Shown in pieces: positions 6,858 through 13,922 of a stretch of 21,681 nucleotides of DNA (the stretch's first letter is position 1; the number at the start of each line of letters is the position of its first letter). The notes below the pieces were generated by a model that ran no database searches, was not told the origin of the DNA, and saw only the letters and a list, made by a program, of their open reading frames with translations. The position numbers and the translations under genes are program-made. The DNA is from an uncultured Collinsella sp. GTDB taxonomy: Bacteria > Actinomycetota > Coriobacteriia > Coriobacteriales > Coriobacteriaceae. The DNA lies in the NCBI GenBank assembly GCA_900550355.1, contig URRT01000009.1, positions 1 through 21,681 on the forward strand, given 5' to 3'.

Positions 6858-9524
6858 ATGACGCCTCTCGCAAAACGTCTCCCACGCGAGTTGCGCCGCA
6901 ATATCGGCAAGTACCTGGGCATCTTTTTGCTTATGTGCGGAAGCATCGCTCTCACCTCGGGCTTTTTGCTCGCAGCCCACTCCATCGGCTGCCTTATCGA
7001 CGACATGCGCGATGCGTACACGATCGAGGACGGCCGCGTGACCACTTCCTTCGAGGCCACCAAAGACCAGCTCAAGGCCGCCGAGGATGCAGCCGGCGAC
7101 GTCGGCGGCGTCGCGCTCTACAAGAATTTCTCCATCGACGCCATGGTCAAAAAGACCGCCGGCGACGACGGCACCAAGCGCACGCTGCGCACCTATGCGC
7201 ATCGCACCAAGGTCGATATCGCGTCCTACTGCGAAGGTAGGCGGCCTAAGGCGGATGACGAGGTGGCCATCGACCGTGTCTTTGCCACCAATAACGACCT
7301 GTCCGTGGGCGATAAAGTCGAGCTCGAGGGCCGCACCTATACCATCTGCGGCATCATGACCCAGCCCGATAGTCAGGCGCTGTTCCTCAACAATTCGGAC
7401 TTTACGGTGAACACCATCACGTACGGCGTGGCCGAGGTCACCGATAGCGGCTTTGCCGCGCTCGAAGATGCCGGCGGCGCACCCGCCTACACCTACTCCT
7501 TCACCTTTACCGATCGCGACCTCCCCACCGCGGATCGCATCGATGCGGAGCAGGATATGGTCGAGGCACTGACCGATGCCGATGCGCGCGTGGATGACCT
7601 CATCGACGCCGATTCCAACCAGGGCATTGGCTACGCGCGCGACGACGTAGACGGCGACTCCATGATGTGGATGACGCTGCTCGACATCATCATCGTGATC
7701 ATGGCGTTTGTCTTTGTGGTCCTTACCGACGCCACCATCGAGGAAGAGAGCGCCATCATCGGCACGTTGCTCGCCAGCGGCTATCGTCGACGCGAGATCG
7801 TGCTGCACTACCTTGCGCTTCCCGCTATCGTGGGCGTGGTCGCGGCGCTTTTGGGCACTGCGCTCGGCGTTGTGTTCTTTACCGAGCCCATGCGCAGCCT
7901 CTATTACGGTTCGTACAGCCTGCCGCCCTTCCAGGTGTACTGGAGCTGGGAGATCTTTGTGAAGTGCGCCGTGGTTCCCGCCGCCGCGCTCATCCTCATC
8001 ACGCTGGTGGGCCTGCTTCGCAAAATGGGCAAGACGCCGTTGCAGTTCCTTCGTCACGAGGCGAGCGGCAAATCGGGCACCAAGCGCGGCTTGCAGCTGC
8101 CGGAGCGCATGGGTTTTGTTTCCCGCTTCCGCCTGCGTATCTTCCTGCGCAACCTGGGCAACTTCGCCACGCTCTTCGTGGGCATTGCGTTTGCCTCGCT
8201 GCTGCTGCTCTTTGGCCTGGCGATTCTGCCCACGATGACGCACTATGCGGACAATCTCGAGACGAGTCTGGTCGCCGAGCACCAGTACACGCTCAAGGCG
8301 CCGCTGGAGCTCGAGGGCACTGCCGAGGAGCGCGAGCAGTGGTCGGCACTCGAGCGCTTGCAGTCGGTTGACGGCGCGCTGCTTTCCGCCGCTCAGGATG
8401 CCGATGACGAGCTTGACGACGCGGCCGATGCAGCGCAGGCGGCAGCCGATGCCGCGACCAGCGCTCCGTCTGCCGAGAGCCTGGCCGCGGCGCAGGACGC
8501 GCTCGCCAAGGTCCAGGACAAGAAGGATGCGCTTTATGCGCGCCTCGATGACCTTGCCGATGCCCTCGGCTGCGACCGCGACGAGGCTATCGACCTGATC
8601 GACAAGGCCTCTAAGATCGACACCGACAACGACGACATTCACCCGGTCAACACGATCGACAACGGTGCAGGCACAATCGCGCAGGCCGAGAAATACGCCG
8701 TCTACCAGCTGCAATACGACCGCGGCGATGGTAATGGCGAGGAGACGATTTCTGTCTACGGTATCTCGCCCGATTCGCGCTATTGGAAAGACCTCAACGT
8801 CGGCGACGGACGCGTCGTCTTTGGCGGCGGCCTGCTCGATAAGTTTGGCTGGAGCGAGGGCCAGAAGGTCACGCTCGTCGACAGGTACGAGGGCGAGCAT
8901 TATTCTCTTGAGTACGCGGGCAAGGACTGTGCCTGGGGCTCCAAGTCGGACATGAATATCTATATGAGTGTCGACGACTTTAACGAGCTGTTCGGCAACG
9001 ACGCCGCCTATTTTAACGGCTATGTGAGCAACGAGAAGCTCGACCTCGACGCGCGCTACTTTGCCGGCGACACCACGCCCGACGACATGCGCGCCGTGGG
9101 CGACCAGTTCATCGGCATGATGAGCAAAATGATCGGCATGATGGTTGGCCTCGCGGTGTTTATCTTCCTGCTGTTTATGTACCTGCTGACCAAGGCTGTT
9201 ATCGACCATAGCGCCCGGTCGATTAGCTACATGAAGGTCTTTGGCTATCGCGATAGCGAGATCTCGCATCTGTACATCCGCTCGATCACGCTGTGCGTGG
9301 TGGCGTCGCTCGTGCTGAGCCTGCCGGTCATTATTGGCTCGCTCACGGCCATCTTCCGCTCGATGCTGCTCGCCTACAACGGCAATATCGAGATCTACGT
9401 GCCCGCTTGGTCCATGGCGGCGTGCGTGGGCATTGGCTTTGTGACCTACCTGGTCGTGGCGCTGCTGCACACACGCTCCATCAAGCGCGTGAGCCTGGCC
9501 GAGGCGCTGAAGGTCCAGGAATAG
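6858..9524 (+). CDS. FtsX/MacB-type ABC permease with two FtsX units
   Basis: An 888-residue permease. Helix 1 (about 18-42) is followed by an extracytoplasmic domain, then a three-helix FtsX block (about 270-395). A further helix near 440-465 leads to a second extracytoplasmic domain and a final three-helix FtsX block (about 755-880) ending SLAEALKVQE. The second ectodomain holds a very Ala/Asp-rich, heptad-like stretch (about 497-572) that should form a long coiled-coil hairpin. The ATG at 6858 is chosen over a TTG five codons upstream, which overlaps the ATPase stop; neither has a strong ribosome site, so translational coupling is likely. A strong terminator follows. The substrate is unknown. 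Confidence 0.92.
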   Translation: MTPLAKRLPRELRRNIGKYLGIFLLMCGSIALTSGFLLAAHSIGCLIDDMRDAYTIEDGRVTTSFEATKDQLKAAEDAAGDVGGVALYKNFSIDAMVKKTAGDDGTKRTLRTYAHRTKVDIASYCEGRRPKADDEVAIDRVFATNNDLSVGDKVELEGRTYTICGIMTQPDSQALFLNNSDFTVNTITYGVAEVTDSGFAALEDAGGAPAYTYSFTFTDRDLPTADRIDAEQDMVEALTDADARVDDLIDADSNQGIGYARDDVDGDSMMWMTLLDIIIVIMAFVFVVLTDATIEEESAIIGTLLASGYRRREIVLHYLALPAIVGVVAALLGTALGVVFFTEPMRSLYYGSYSLPPFQVYWSWEIFVKCAVVPAAALILITLVGLLRKMGKTPLQFLRHEASGKSGTKRGLQLPERMGFVSRFRLRIFLRNLGNFATLFVGIAFASLLLLFGLAILPTMTHYADNLETSLVAEHQYTLKAPLELEGTAEEREQWSALERLQSVDGALLSAAQDADDELDDAADAAQAAADAATSAPSAESLAAAQDALAKVQDKKDALYARLDDLADALGCDRDEAIDLIDKASKIDTDNDDIHPVNTIDNGAGTIAQAEKYAVYQLQYDRGDGNGEETISVYGISPDSRYWKDLNVGDGRVVFGGGLLDKFGWSEGQKVTLVDRYEGEHYSLEYAGKDCAWGSKSDMNIYMSVDDFNELFGNDAAYFNGYVSNEKLDLDARYFAGDTTPDDMRAVGDQFIGMMSKMIGMMVGLAVFIFLLFMYLLTKAVIDHSARSISYMKVFGYRDSEISHLYIRSITLCVVASLVLSLPVIIGSLTAIFRSMLLAYNGNIEIYVPAWSMAACVGIGFVTYLVVALLHTRSIKRVSLAEALKVQE

Positions 9525-9536
9525 AGAACCGCCCGC

Positions 9537-9579
9537 ACGCGGGGGCACGAACCGAAGGAAGGGTGCCCCCGCGTTATTT
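9537..9579 (+). terminator. Rho-independent terminator of the MacB-type operon
   Basis: A perfect 12-bp GC-rich stem (9537-9548 with 9563-9574) with a 14-base loop is followed by ttattt. It starts 12 bases after the permease stop codon. Confidence 0.85.
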
Positions 9580-9642
9580 GCCCGCAGGCCCGACGTGGGC
9601 AAACGCGCGCAACGTCAGACTTCCCCGAACAGAAGGAGACCC

Positions 9643-10290
9643 ATGGCAAGATCGGCAGAGGAGCTCAAGCAGCTCTCCATCAAGGAGTTCACCGAGGCGG
9701 CAAAGGTCTACGAATCCGGCCATGCCGGCATTTACGAGATGTGCAAGGACGACTATCCGCAAATGCTCGAGGAGCTCGCGCTCGAGCCGTTCGAGGACGT
9801 GCTCGACGTGGGGTGCGGAACCGGAGCAGTCCTGGAGCTGCTGCACGGGGAATACCCGGGCAAGCACCTGACGGGGCTCGATCTCACGCCCAAAATGATC
9901 GAGGCGGCATGCGCCAAGCAGCTCGGGAACGTCCGCTTCGTCGTCGGGGACGCCGAAGCCCTGCCCTTCGAGCCGCAAAGCTTCGACGCCGTGCTCTGCT
10001 CCAACAGCTTCCATCACTATCCGCACCCCGAGAGGTTCTTCGCCGAGGCGGCCCGAGTCCTGCGCCCCGGCGGGCGCCTGATTCTCCGCGACTACACGTC
10101 GAGCGACTTCGTGGTATGGCTCATGAACACCTTTGAGCTGCCGTTGGCGCGCCTCGCGGGTCACGGTGATGTCCGGATCTGCAAGGTGTCCGAGCTTCGC
10201 GCGCTCGCCGAGAGGGCCGGATTCCTCCTGCTCAAGCTCGAGGCGCAGAAAGGCTTCCGTGCCCACCTGGTTGCGCGCAAGCCCTCCTAG
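9643..10290 (+). CDS. Class I SAM-dependent methyltransferase (Methyltransf_11)
   Basis: A 215-residue soluble enzyme with the Rossmann methyltransferase motifs in order: DVGCGTG (55-61, SAM-binding motif I), acidic D80 at the end of strand 2, GDAEALPF (102-109), then a motif IV region ending HHYP (124-127) and RPGGRLIL (141-148). AGAAGGAGA at 9631-9639 fixes the start. The length and LPF/RPGG wording fit the UbiE/BioC-like small-molecule methyltransferase group, but the substrate cannot be assigned. It stands alone between a terminator and a repeat-rich gap, so context gives no help. No clear promoter was recognised in the short upstream gap. Confidence 0.88.
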   Translation: MARSAEELKQLSIKEFTEAAKVYESGHAGIYEMCKDDYPQMLEELALEPFEDVLDVGCGTGAVLELLHGEYPGKHLTGLDLTPKMIEAACAKQLGNVRFVVGDAEALPFEPQSFDAVLCSNSFHHYPHPERFFAEAARVLRPGGRLILRDYTSSDFVVWLMNTFELPLARLAGHGDVRICKVSELRALAERAGFLLLKLEAQKGFRAHLVARKPS

Positions 10291-10314
10291 GCCGACCATA
10301 CATCACACGCATTT

Positions 10315-10336
10315 TGGGACGGGGGATTTTGTCCCA
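10315..10336. repeat. GGGAC...GTCCC hairpin repeat, copy 2
   Basis: tgggac (10315-10320) pairs with gtccca (10331-10336) around gggggatttt. It resembles a shortened copy of 494-524 with the middle missing. It sits 24 bases after the methyltransferase stop and might also terminate transcription, though no T-run follows. Confidence 0.4.
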
Positions 10337-10352
10337 CGCGACGCCTTTCCTG

Positions 10353-10430
10353 TCAGACGCCGATGACGTGCTGCATGCCCAGGCTCACGCAGGCGATGGC
10401 GACCCAGCAACAGGCGCCCAGCAAGAGTGG
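10353..10430 (-). pseudogene. C-terminal remnant of a membrane protein
   Basis: On the minus strand a 25-codon open stretch ends at TGA (10353-10355). It reads LLLGACCWVAIACVSLGMQH, then VIGV: a hydrophobic segment with a natural-looking C-terminus. The same frame is closed by an in-frame stop at 10431-10433, exactly where the GTCATTGGGGAC repeat begins, so the rest of the gene is missing. There is no start codon context. The segment resembles the last helix of a polytopic transporter; a YeiH-like permease is only a guess. Confidence 0.35.
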
Positions 10431-10553
10431 TCATTGGGGACAGACTTAAATGACTAGTCATCGGGGACAGTCTTTGCCGATTCGCCGGTTCGCCGGTCGG
10501 GCTGGCAAGGACTGTCCCCAAGTGCCGGGTGGCGAAAGAGTGTCCCCAACGAC
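10430..10553. repeat. Nested REP-like repeat cluster (GTCATTGGGGAC type)
   Basis: Four related units occur here: gtcattggggac (10430-10441), gtcatcggggac (10457-10468), actgtcccc (10511-10519) and gtccccaacgac (10542-10553). They form nested inverted repeats. The outer pair (10430-10442 with 10541-10553) has one mismatch. The inner pair (10461-10478 with 10504-10521, ending in tttgcc/ggcaag) has two. The same core recurs at 18938-18949. The pattern resembles REP/BIME sequences mobilised by RAYT-type transposases. Nothing in the cluster looks coding. Confidence 0.65.
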
Positions 10554-10565
10554 TAGGTTTCGCGC

Positions 10566-10596
10566 TTGACTTCGACCCTACTTCAATGGGTACCAT
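10566..10596 (+). promoter_or_regulatory. Candidate promoter of the DUF362 gene
   Basis: TTGACT (10566-10571) and TACCAT (10591-10596) are separated by 19 bases, slightly long. The start codon follows 42 bases later, with GAGGGG at 10625-10630 as ribosome site. It lies immediately downstream of the repeat cluster. Confidence 0.4.
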
Positions 10597-10638
10597 CCCT
10601 TATGTCTGTAACGCCATATAGACAGAGGGGATATATCT

Positions 10639-11844
10639 ATGACCGCAACTGCACCCGCAGCACCCGCTAAGGTGTACTTCACCAACCTGCGCACGCATGC
10701 TCGCGAGAGCCAGCTCGACAAGCTCAAGCGCCTCATCCGTCACGCCGGTATCGAACAGATCGACTTCGAGAACAAGTTCGTCGCCATTAAGATTCACTTT
10801 GGCGAGCTGGGCAACCTGAGCTTTTTGCGCCCCAACTACGCCCGCGCCGTCGCGGATGTCGTGAAGGAGCTGGGCGGCAAGCCCTTCCTCACCGACTGCA
10901 ACACGCTCTATGTCGTTAGCCGCAAAAACGCGCTCGAGCACATCGATACCGCCTACCAGAACGGCTTTACCCCGTATGCTACGGGTTGCCAGATCATCAT
11001 TGCCGACGGCCTCAAGGGCACCGACGAGGCGCTCGTCCCGGTCGAGGGCGGCGAGTACGTGCACGAGGCCAAGATTGGTCAGGCACTCATGGATGCCGAT
11101 ATCGTGATCAGCCTCACCCACTTTAAGGGCCATGAGCAGGCCGGTTTTGGCGGCGCCATGAAGAACCTGGGCATGGGAGGCGGTAGCCGTGCCGGTAAGA
11201 TGGAGCAGCATGCCGCCGGCAAGCCGAACGTCGCGACCGAGCACTGCGTTGGCTGCCGTGCCTGCGAAAAGATCTGCGCGCACAACGCTATCTCGTTCGA
11301 CGGCACCCGCGAGCGCGAGCTTGCCAGCGGCGATACTCGCACGGTGCACGTGGCTGCCATCGACCACGATCGCTGCGTGGGCTGCGGACGCTGCATTGCG
11401 GCATGCAACCAGGACTGCATCAAGCCCGGCTATGACGCCGCGGCCGACGTGCTCAACTGCAAGATCGCCGAGTATACAAAGGCCGTTGTCGACGGCCGCC
11501 CGAGCTTCCACATCTCGCTTGCCATGGACATCAGTCCCAACTGCGACTGCCATCCCGAAAACGATACGCCTATCGTCAACGACATCGGCATGTTCGCGAG
11601 CTTCGACCCGGTCGCCATCGACCAGGCCTGCGCCGATGCCGTCATGGCATCCGAGCCGCTGCCCAACACCGAGCTCACCGATAGCGCGGCCAAGATGGAG
11701 CACAACCACGAGCATCTGGAGGGCGAGCAGGCCAAGGACCCCTTCTGCATCACGCATCCCGACACCGACTGGCGCGTGTGCATCGCGCACGCCGAGAAGA
11801 TCGGCTTGGGCACGAGCGAGTACGAGCTCATTGAGGTCAAGTAG
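10639..11844 (+). CDS. DUF362 protein with a 2[4Fe-4S] ferredoxin insert
   Basis: A 401-residue cytoplasmic protein, with no signal peptide or membrane helix. The DUF362 core is split: residues 1-195 (including KIHFGELGN and the glycine-rich AMKNLGMGGGSRAG at about 173-186) and about 270-401 (FDPVAIDQACAD region). Between them is a bacterial ferredoxin domain with C203-x2-C206-x2-C209-x3-C213 and C246-x2-C249-x2-C252-x3-C256, the ligands for two [4Fe-4S] clusters. Proteins of this kind are common in anaerobes and are presumed redox proteins; no reaction has been firmly assigned. It is a single-gene unit with its own promoter and a terminator shared with the convergent hydrolase. Confidence 0.92.
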   Translation: MTATAPAAPAKVYFTNLRTHARESQLDKLKRLIRHAGIEQIDFENKFVAIKIHFGELGNLSFLRPNYARAVADVVKELGGKPFLTDCNTLYVVSRKNALEHIDTAYQNGFTPYATGCQIIIADGLKGTDEALVPVEGGEYVHEAKIGQALMDADIVISLTHFKGHEQAGFGGAMKNLGMGGGSRAGKMEQHAAGKPNVATEHCVGCRACEKICAHNAISFDGTRERELASGDTRTVHVAAIDHDRCVGCGRCIAACNQDCIKPGYDAAADVLNCKIAEYTKAVVDGRPSFHISLAMDISPNCDCHPENDTPIVNDIGMFASFDPVAIDQACADAVMASEPLPNTELTDSAAKMEHNHEHLEGEQAKDPFCITHPDTDWRVCIAHAEKIGLGTSEYELIEVK

Positions 11845-11891
11845 CACCTGTCTATTGGACACATCAAGCGCTTTTATAGCGCAACGTTAGC

Positions 11892-11930
11892 AAAAACCGC
11901 CCGTGAGCACAGCGCCCACGGGCGGTTTTT
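11892..11930. terminator. Bidirectional terminator between convergent genes
   Basis: A perfect 14-bp stem (11892-11905 with 11917-11930) starts with AAAAA and ends with TTTTT, with an 11-base loop. It therefore provides a GC stem plus a T-run in both directions, serving the DUF362 gene (plus) and the hydrolase gene (minus), whose stop codons lie 47 bases away on each side. Confidence 0.92.
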
Positions 11931-11976
11931 CGGAAGTGTTAGGGGGTTAGATAAATCAGTAAACCGTACTATTTGC

Positions 11977-12942
11977 CTAAAAATTCTTGTCGAGGAAGTT
12001 GTCGACCGTGTTCCAGTAGAGTTCGGGGTCGACCTGCGCACTCTTGGCATGGGTGGCGCCATGGATGGTGAGCTTTTGCTTGACCTTGCTGGCGCACGCG
12101 TCGTAGTTTTGGTCGAGCATGTCGTACGGCACAAAGGTGTCCTGGTCGCCGTGGATAAACAGCATGGGAACCGTCGCGTGTTTGAGCTGCTCCACGCTGC
12201 TCGCCTTATGAAAGTCGTAGCCCGCGCGCACGTTGCACACCAAGTTTGCTACATCGAGCAAGGGAAAGCTGGGCAGGCCGAACACGTCCTTGAGCTGCAG
12301 GGAAAACTCATCCCAAACACTCGTATAGCCGCAGTCCTCGATAATGCATTTCACGTTTGCGGGCAGAGGTTCCCCCGCGACGTTCATGGCGGTTGCCGCA
12401 CCCATCGACTCGCCAAAGACCAGGATGCGCGCCTCGGGGTCAGCCTGAACGATTCGCTCGATCCACGCGACGATGTCGAGGCGCTCGGGCCAGCCCATGC
12501 CGATATAGTCGCCGCCGGAGCGCTCGTGGGCGCGGGCGGCGGGTGCGAGCACGTTCATGCCGCGGTCGTGGAATCGCTTGACGTATCGGGCCATACCGAT
12601 GGGCTCGTTGGTGTATCCGTGTAGGCAGACAGCGTAGTCGTGTGTGCTCTCCGACGCAGCAAAATACCAGGCGGCAAGCTCAGTCCCGTCGTCCGCGGTG
12701 AGGCTGCTGCTCTCGCAGTTCTCTTTAAACCACGCCCGCGCCTCGCCCTCCTCGGCATCCATCTGCTCGCCCTTTTCGGCGTCCTTGCTGTCCTGCATCA
12801 TCTTCATGGTGTAGGGCGCTTGGGGATTCAGGGCAAAGTCGAACAAGAAGTTGCCGGCAAACCCCAGCAGCGCGACAACGAGCACCAGCGCAACGACGCC
12901 GGCTATCTTGAGCTTTCGATGGGAACGTGCGTTTTGAGACAT
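11977..12942 (-). CDS. Membrane-anchored alpha/beta hydrolase
   Basis: A 321-residue serine hydrolase. Residues 1-10 are polar/basic and 11-36 form one hydrophobic helix without a signal-peptidase motif, so the enzyme is probably anchored with its catalytic domain outside. The fold markers are HGY (108-110, oxyanion region), nucleophile elbow GESMG (S179), acid D268 in HGDQD and base H298 in GATHAKS. It resembles the BAAT/Dlh-like peptidase_S9-related hydrolases often annotated only as 'alpha/beta hydrolase'; the substrate is unknown. AGGAAAG six bases before the ATG sets the start. Its promoter (12992-13020) is overlapped and followed by palindromic sites, so expression is probably repressor-controlled. 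It ends at a bidirectional terminator. Confidence 0.92.
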   Translation of the reverse strand: MSQNARSHRKLKIAGVVALVLVVALLGFAGNFLFDFALNPQAPYTMKMMQDSKDAEKGEQMDAEEGEARAWFKENCESSSLTADDGTELAAWYFAASESTHDYAVCLHGYTNEPIGMARYVKRFHDRGMNVLAPAARAHERSGGDYIGMGWPERLDIVAWIERIVQADPEARILVFGESMGAATAMNVAGEPLPANVKCIIEDCGYTSVWDEFSLQLKDVFGLPSFPLLDVANLVCNVRAGYDFHKASSVEQLKHATVPMLFIHGDQDTFVPYDMLDQNYDACASKVKQKLTIHGATHAKSAQVDPELYWNTVDNFLDKNF

Positions 12943-12960
12943 GAGAAGCTTTCCTATAAG

Positions 12961-13021
12961 ATGTTAATACATCAACATTTAATGCAAGCGCATTATGGAC
13001 GTTCGCCGTTGATGCGTCAAC
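12961..13021. promoter_or_regulatory. Operator-like palindromes around the hydrolase promoter
   Basis: Two 14-bp sites share one sequence: gttaatacatcaac (12963-12976, reverse complement gttgatgtattaac) and gttgatgcgtcaac (13008-13021). Both fit GTTGATGYRTYAAC and are themselves near-palindromic. The first extends to 18 bp (12961-12978). Their centres are 45 bp apart, about four helical turns. One overlaps the -35 box, the other lies just after the predicted start site. A third small palindrome, AATGC-aagc-GCATT (12981-12994), sits between them over the -10 region. The size suits a TetR/MarR-type dimer; no regulator gene is in the window. Confidence 0.6.
12992..13020 (-). promoter_or_regulatory. 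Promoter of the hydrolase gene
   Basis: Read on the minus strand, TTGACG (13015-13020) and CATAAT (12992-12997) are spaced by exactly 17 bases, a near-consensus sigma-70-type promoter. The predicted transcription start is near 12985, about 42 bases before the ATG. The -35 box lies inside an operator-like palindrome. Confidence 0.75.
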
Positions 13022-13063
13022 AGACAAAGAATGGGTAAACAAAGGGTCACGTATGGTGCAAAT

Positions 13064-13093
13064 TTCGCACGTACCTAGACGCTTTGATATAGT
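13064..13093 (+). promoter_or_regulatory. Candidate promoter of the hemolysin III-like gene
   Basis: TATAGT (13088-13093) lies 18 bases after a weak -35 match, TTCGCA (13064-13069). The ribosome site GGAGG (13114-13118) and the ATG at 13129 follow. Confidence 0.4.
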
Positions 13094-13128
13094 GTTGAGA
13101 ACTCTTTACGTTGGAGGATGTAACCGGC

Positions 13129-13812
13129 ATGTCCGATTCGAGCGACAGTTCTAAGCCGCGACCCAAGACCGCGGCCGTTCCACACTACACGGTGGGTGAG
13201 GAGATCATGAACTCCGTCACCCATGGTGTCGGCTGCCTGCTGGGTATCGCGGGCCTGGTGCTCCTGATCGTATTCGCCGCCCTGCGCGGCGGAGGCCCGG
13301 CCCACATGGCCGCGGCGATTGTCTATGGCGTCAGCATTATCCTCGAATACCTAGCCTCCACGCTCTACCACGCGATTCAGCCCGCGCGCGCCAAGCGCGT
13401 GTTTCGCATCATCGACCACAGCTGCATCTACCTGCTCATAGCCGGCAGCTATACGCCGTTTTGCCTCATCACGCTCGCAAACGACGGCGGCGCTGTGCTG
13501 TTCTTTGCCGTATGGGCCATCGCCATCATCGGCATCGCCCTCGAGTGCTTCCTGCGCGAGCGTCAACCGCACTGGGTAAGCGGCCTGGCCTACCTGCTGA
13601 TGGGCTGGCTCGTTGTCTTTAAGCTGCCCGAACTTGTGGCGCTGCTCAACCCCGTGGCACTTGCCCTGCTCGCCGTCGGCGGCGTGTGCTACACCGCGGG
13701 CGTGCCGTTCTATATCGCCAAAAACGTGCGCTATCTGCACAGCGTGTTTCACCTGTGGGTGCTCGCCGGCAGCATCTTCCAGTTCATGGCGGTGATCCTC
13801 TTCGTAATCTAG
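13129..13812 (+). CDS. Hemolysin III / PAQR-family membrane protein
   Basis: A 227-residue protein with seven predicted helices after a polar 20-residue N-terminus. It has the CREST-superfamily metal and catalytic residues: H32 near helix 1, S77-x3-H81 at the end of helix 2, D96-H97 starting helix 3, and H204-x3-H208 in the last helix (HSVFHLW). These are the zinc-site positions known from PAQR receptors and the YqfA/YhfI group. 'Hemolysin III' is a historical name; a lipid hydrolase or membrane-homeostasis role is more plausible. The ATG at 13129 is 10 bases after GGAGG, slightly long but the only reasonable start. It is transcribed away from the hydrolase. Confidence 0.9.
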   Translation: MSDSSDSSKPRPKTAAVPHYTVGEEIMNSVTHGVGCLLGIAGLVLLIVFAALRGGGPAHMAAAIVYGVSIILEYLASTLYHAIQPARAKRVFRIIDHSCIYLLIAGSYTPFCLITLANDGGAVLFFAVWAIAIIGIALECFLRERQPHWVSGLAYLLMGWLVVFKLPELVALLNPVALALLAVGGVCYTAGVPFYIAKNVRYLHSVFHLWVLAGSIFQFMAVILFVI

Positions 13813-13922
13813 CGACCACGCCTGCGCGCCCGCGTTCTCGTTTGGGCGCCGGTGCAATTGCCGTATCCGCCATCAACGTTTTAACCTGACGTCCCGAATC
13901 TTGGAGGTTCGAGAAACTCCCG

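Noticed and set aside
10303..10596. 97-codon minus-strand ORF across the repeat cluster
   Set aside because: It crosses several inverted repeats, is in a different frame from the membrane-protein remnant and has no recognisable content.
13826..13851. Terminator after the hemolysin III-like gene
   Set aside because: Only a 6-bp GC stem without a T-run is visible; too weak to call.
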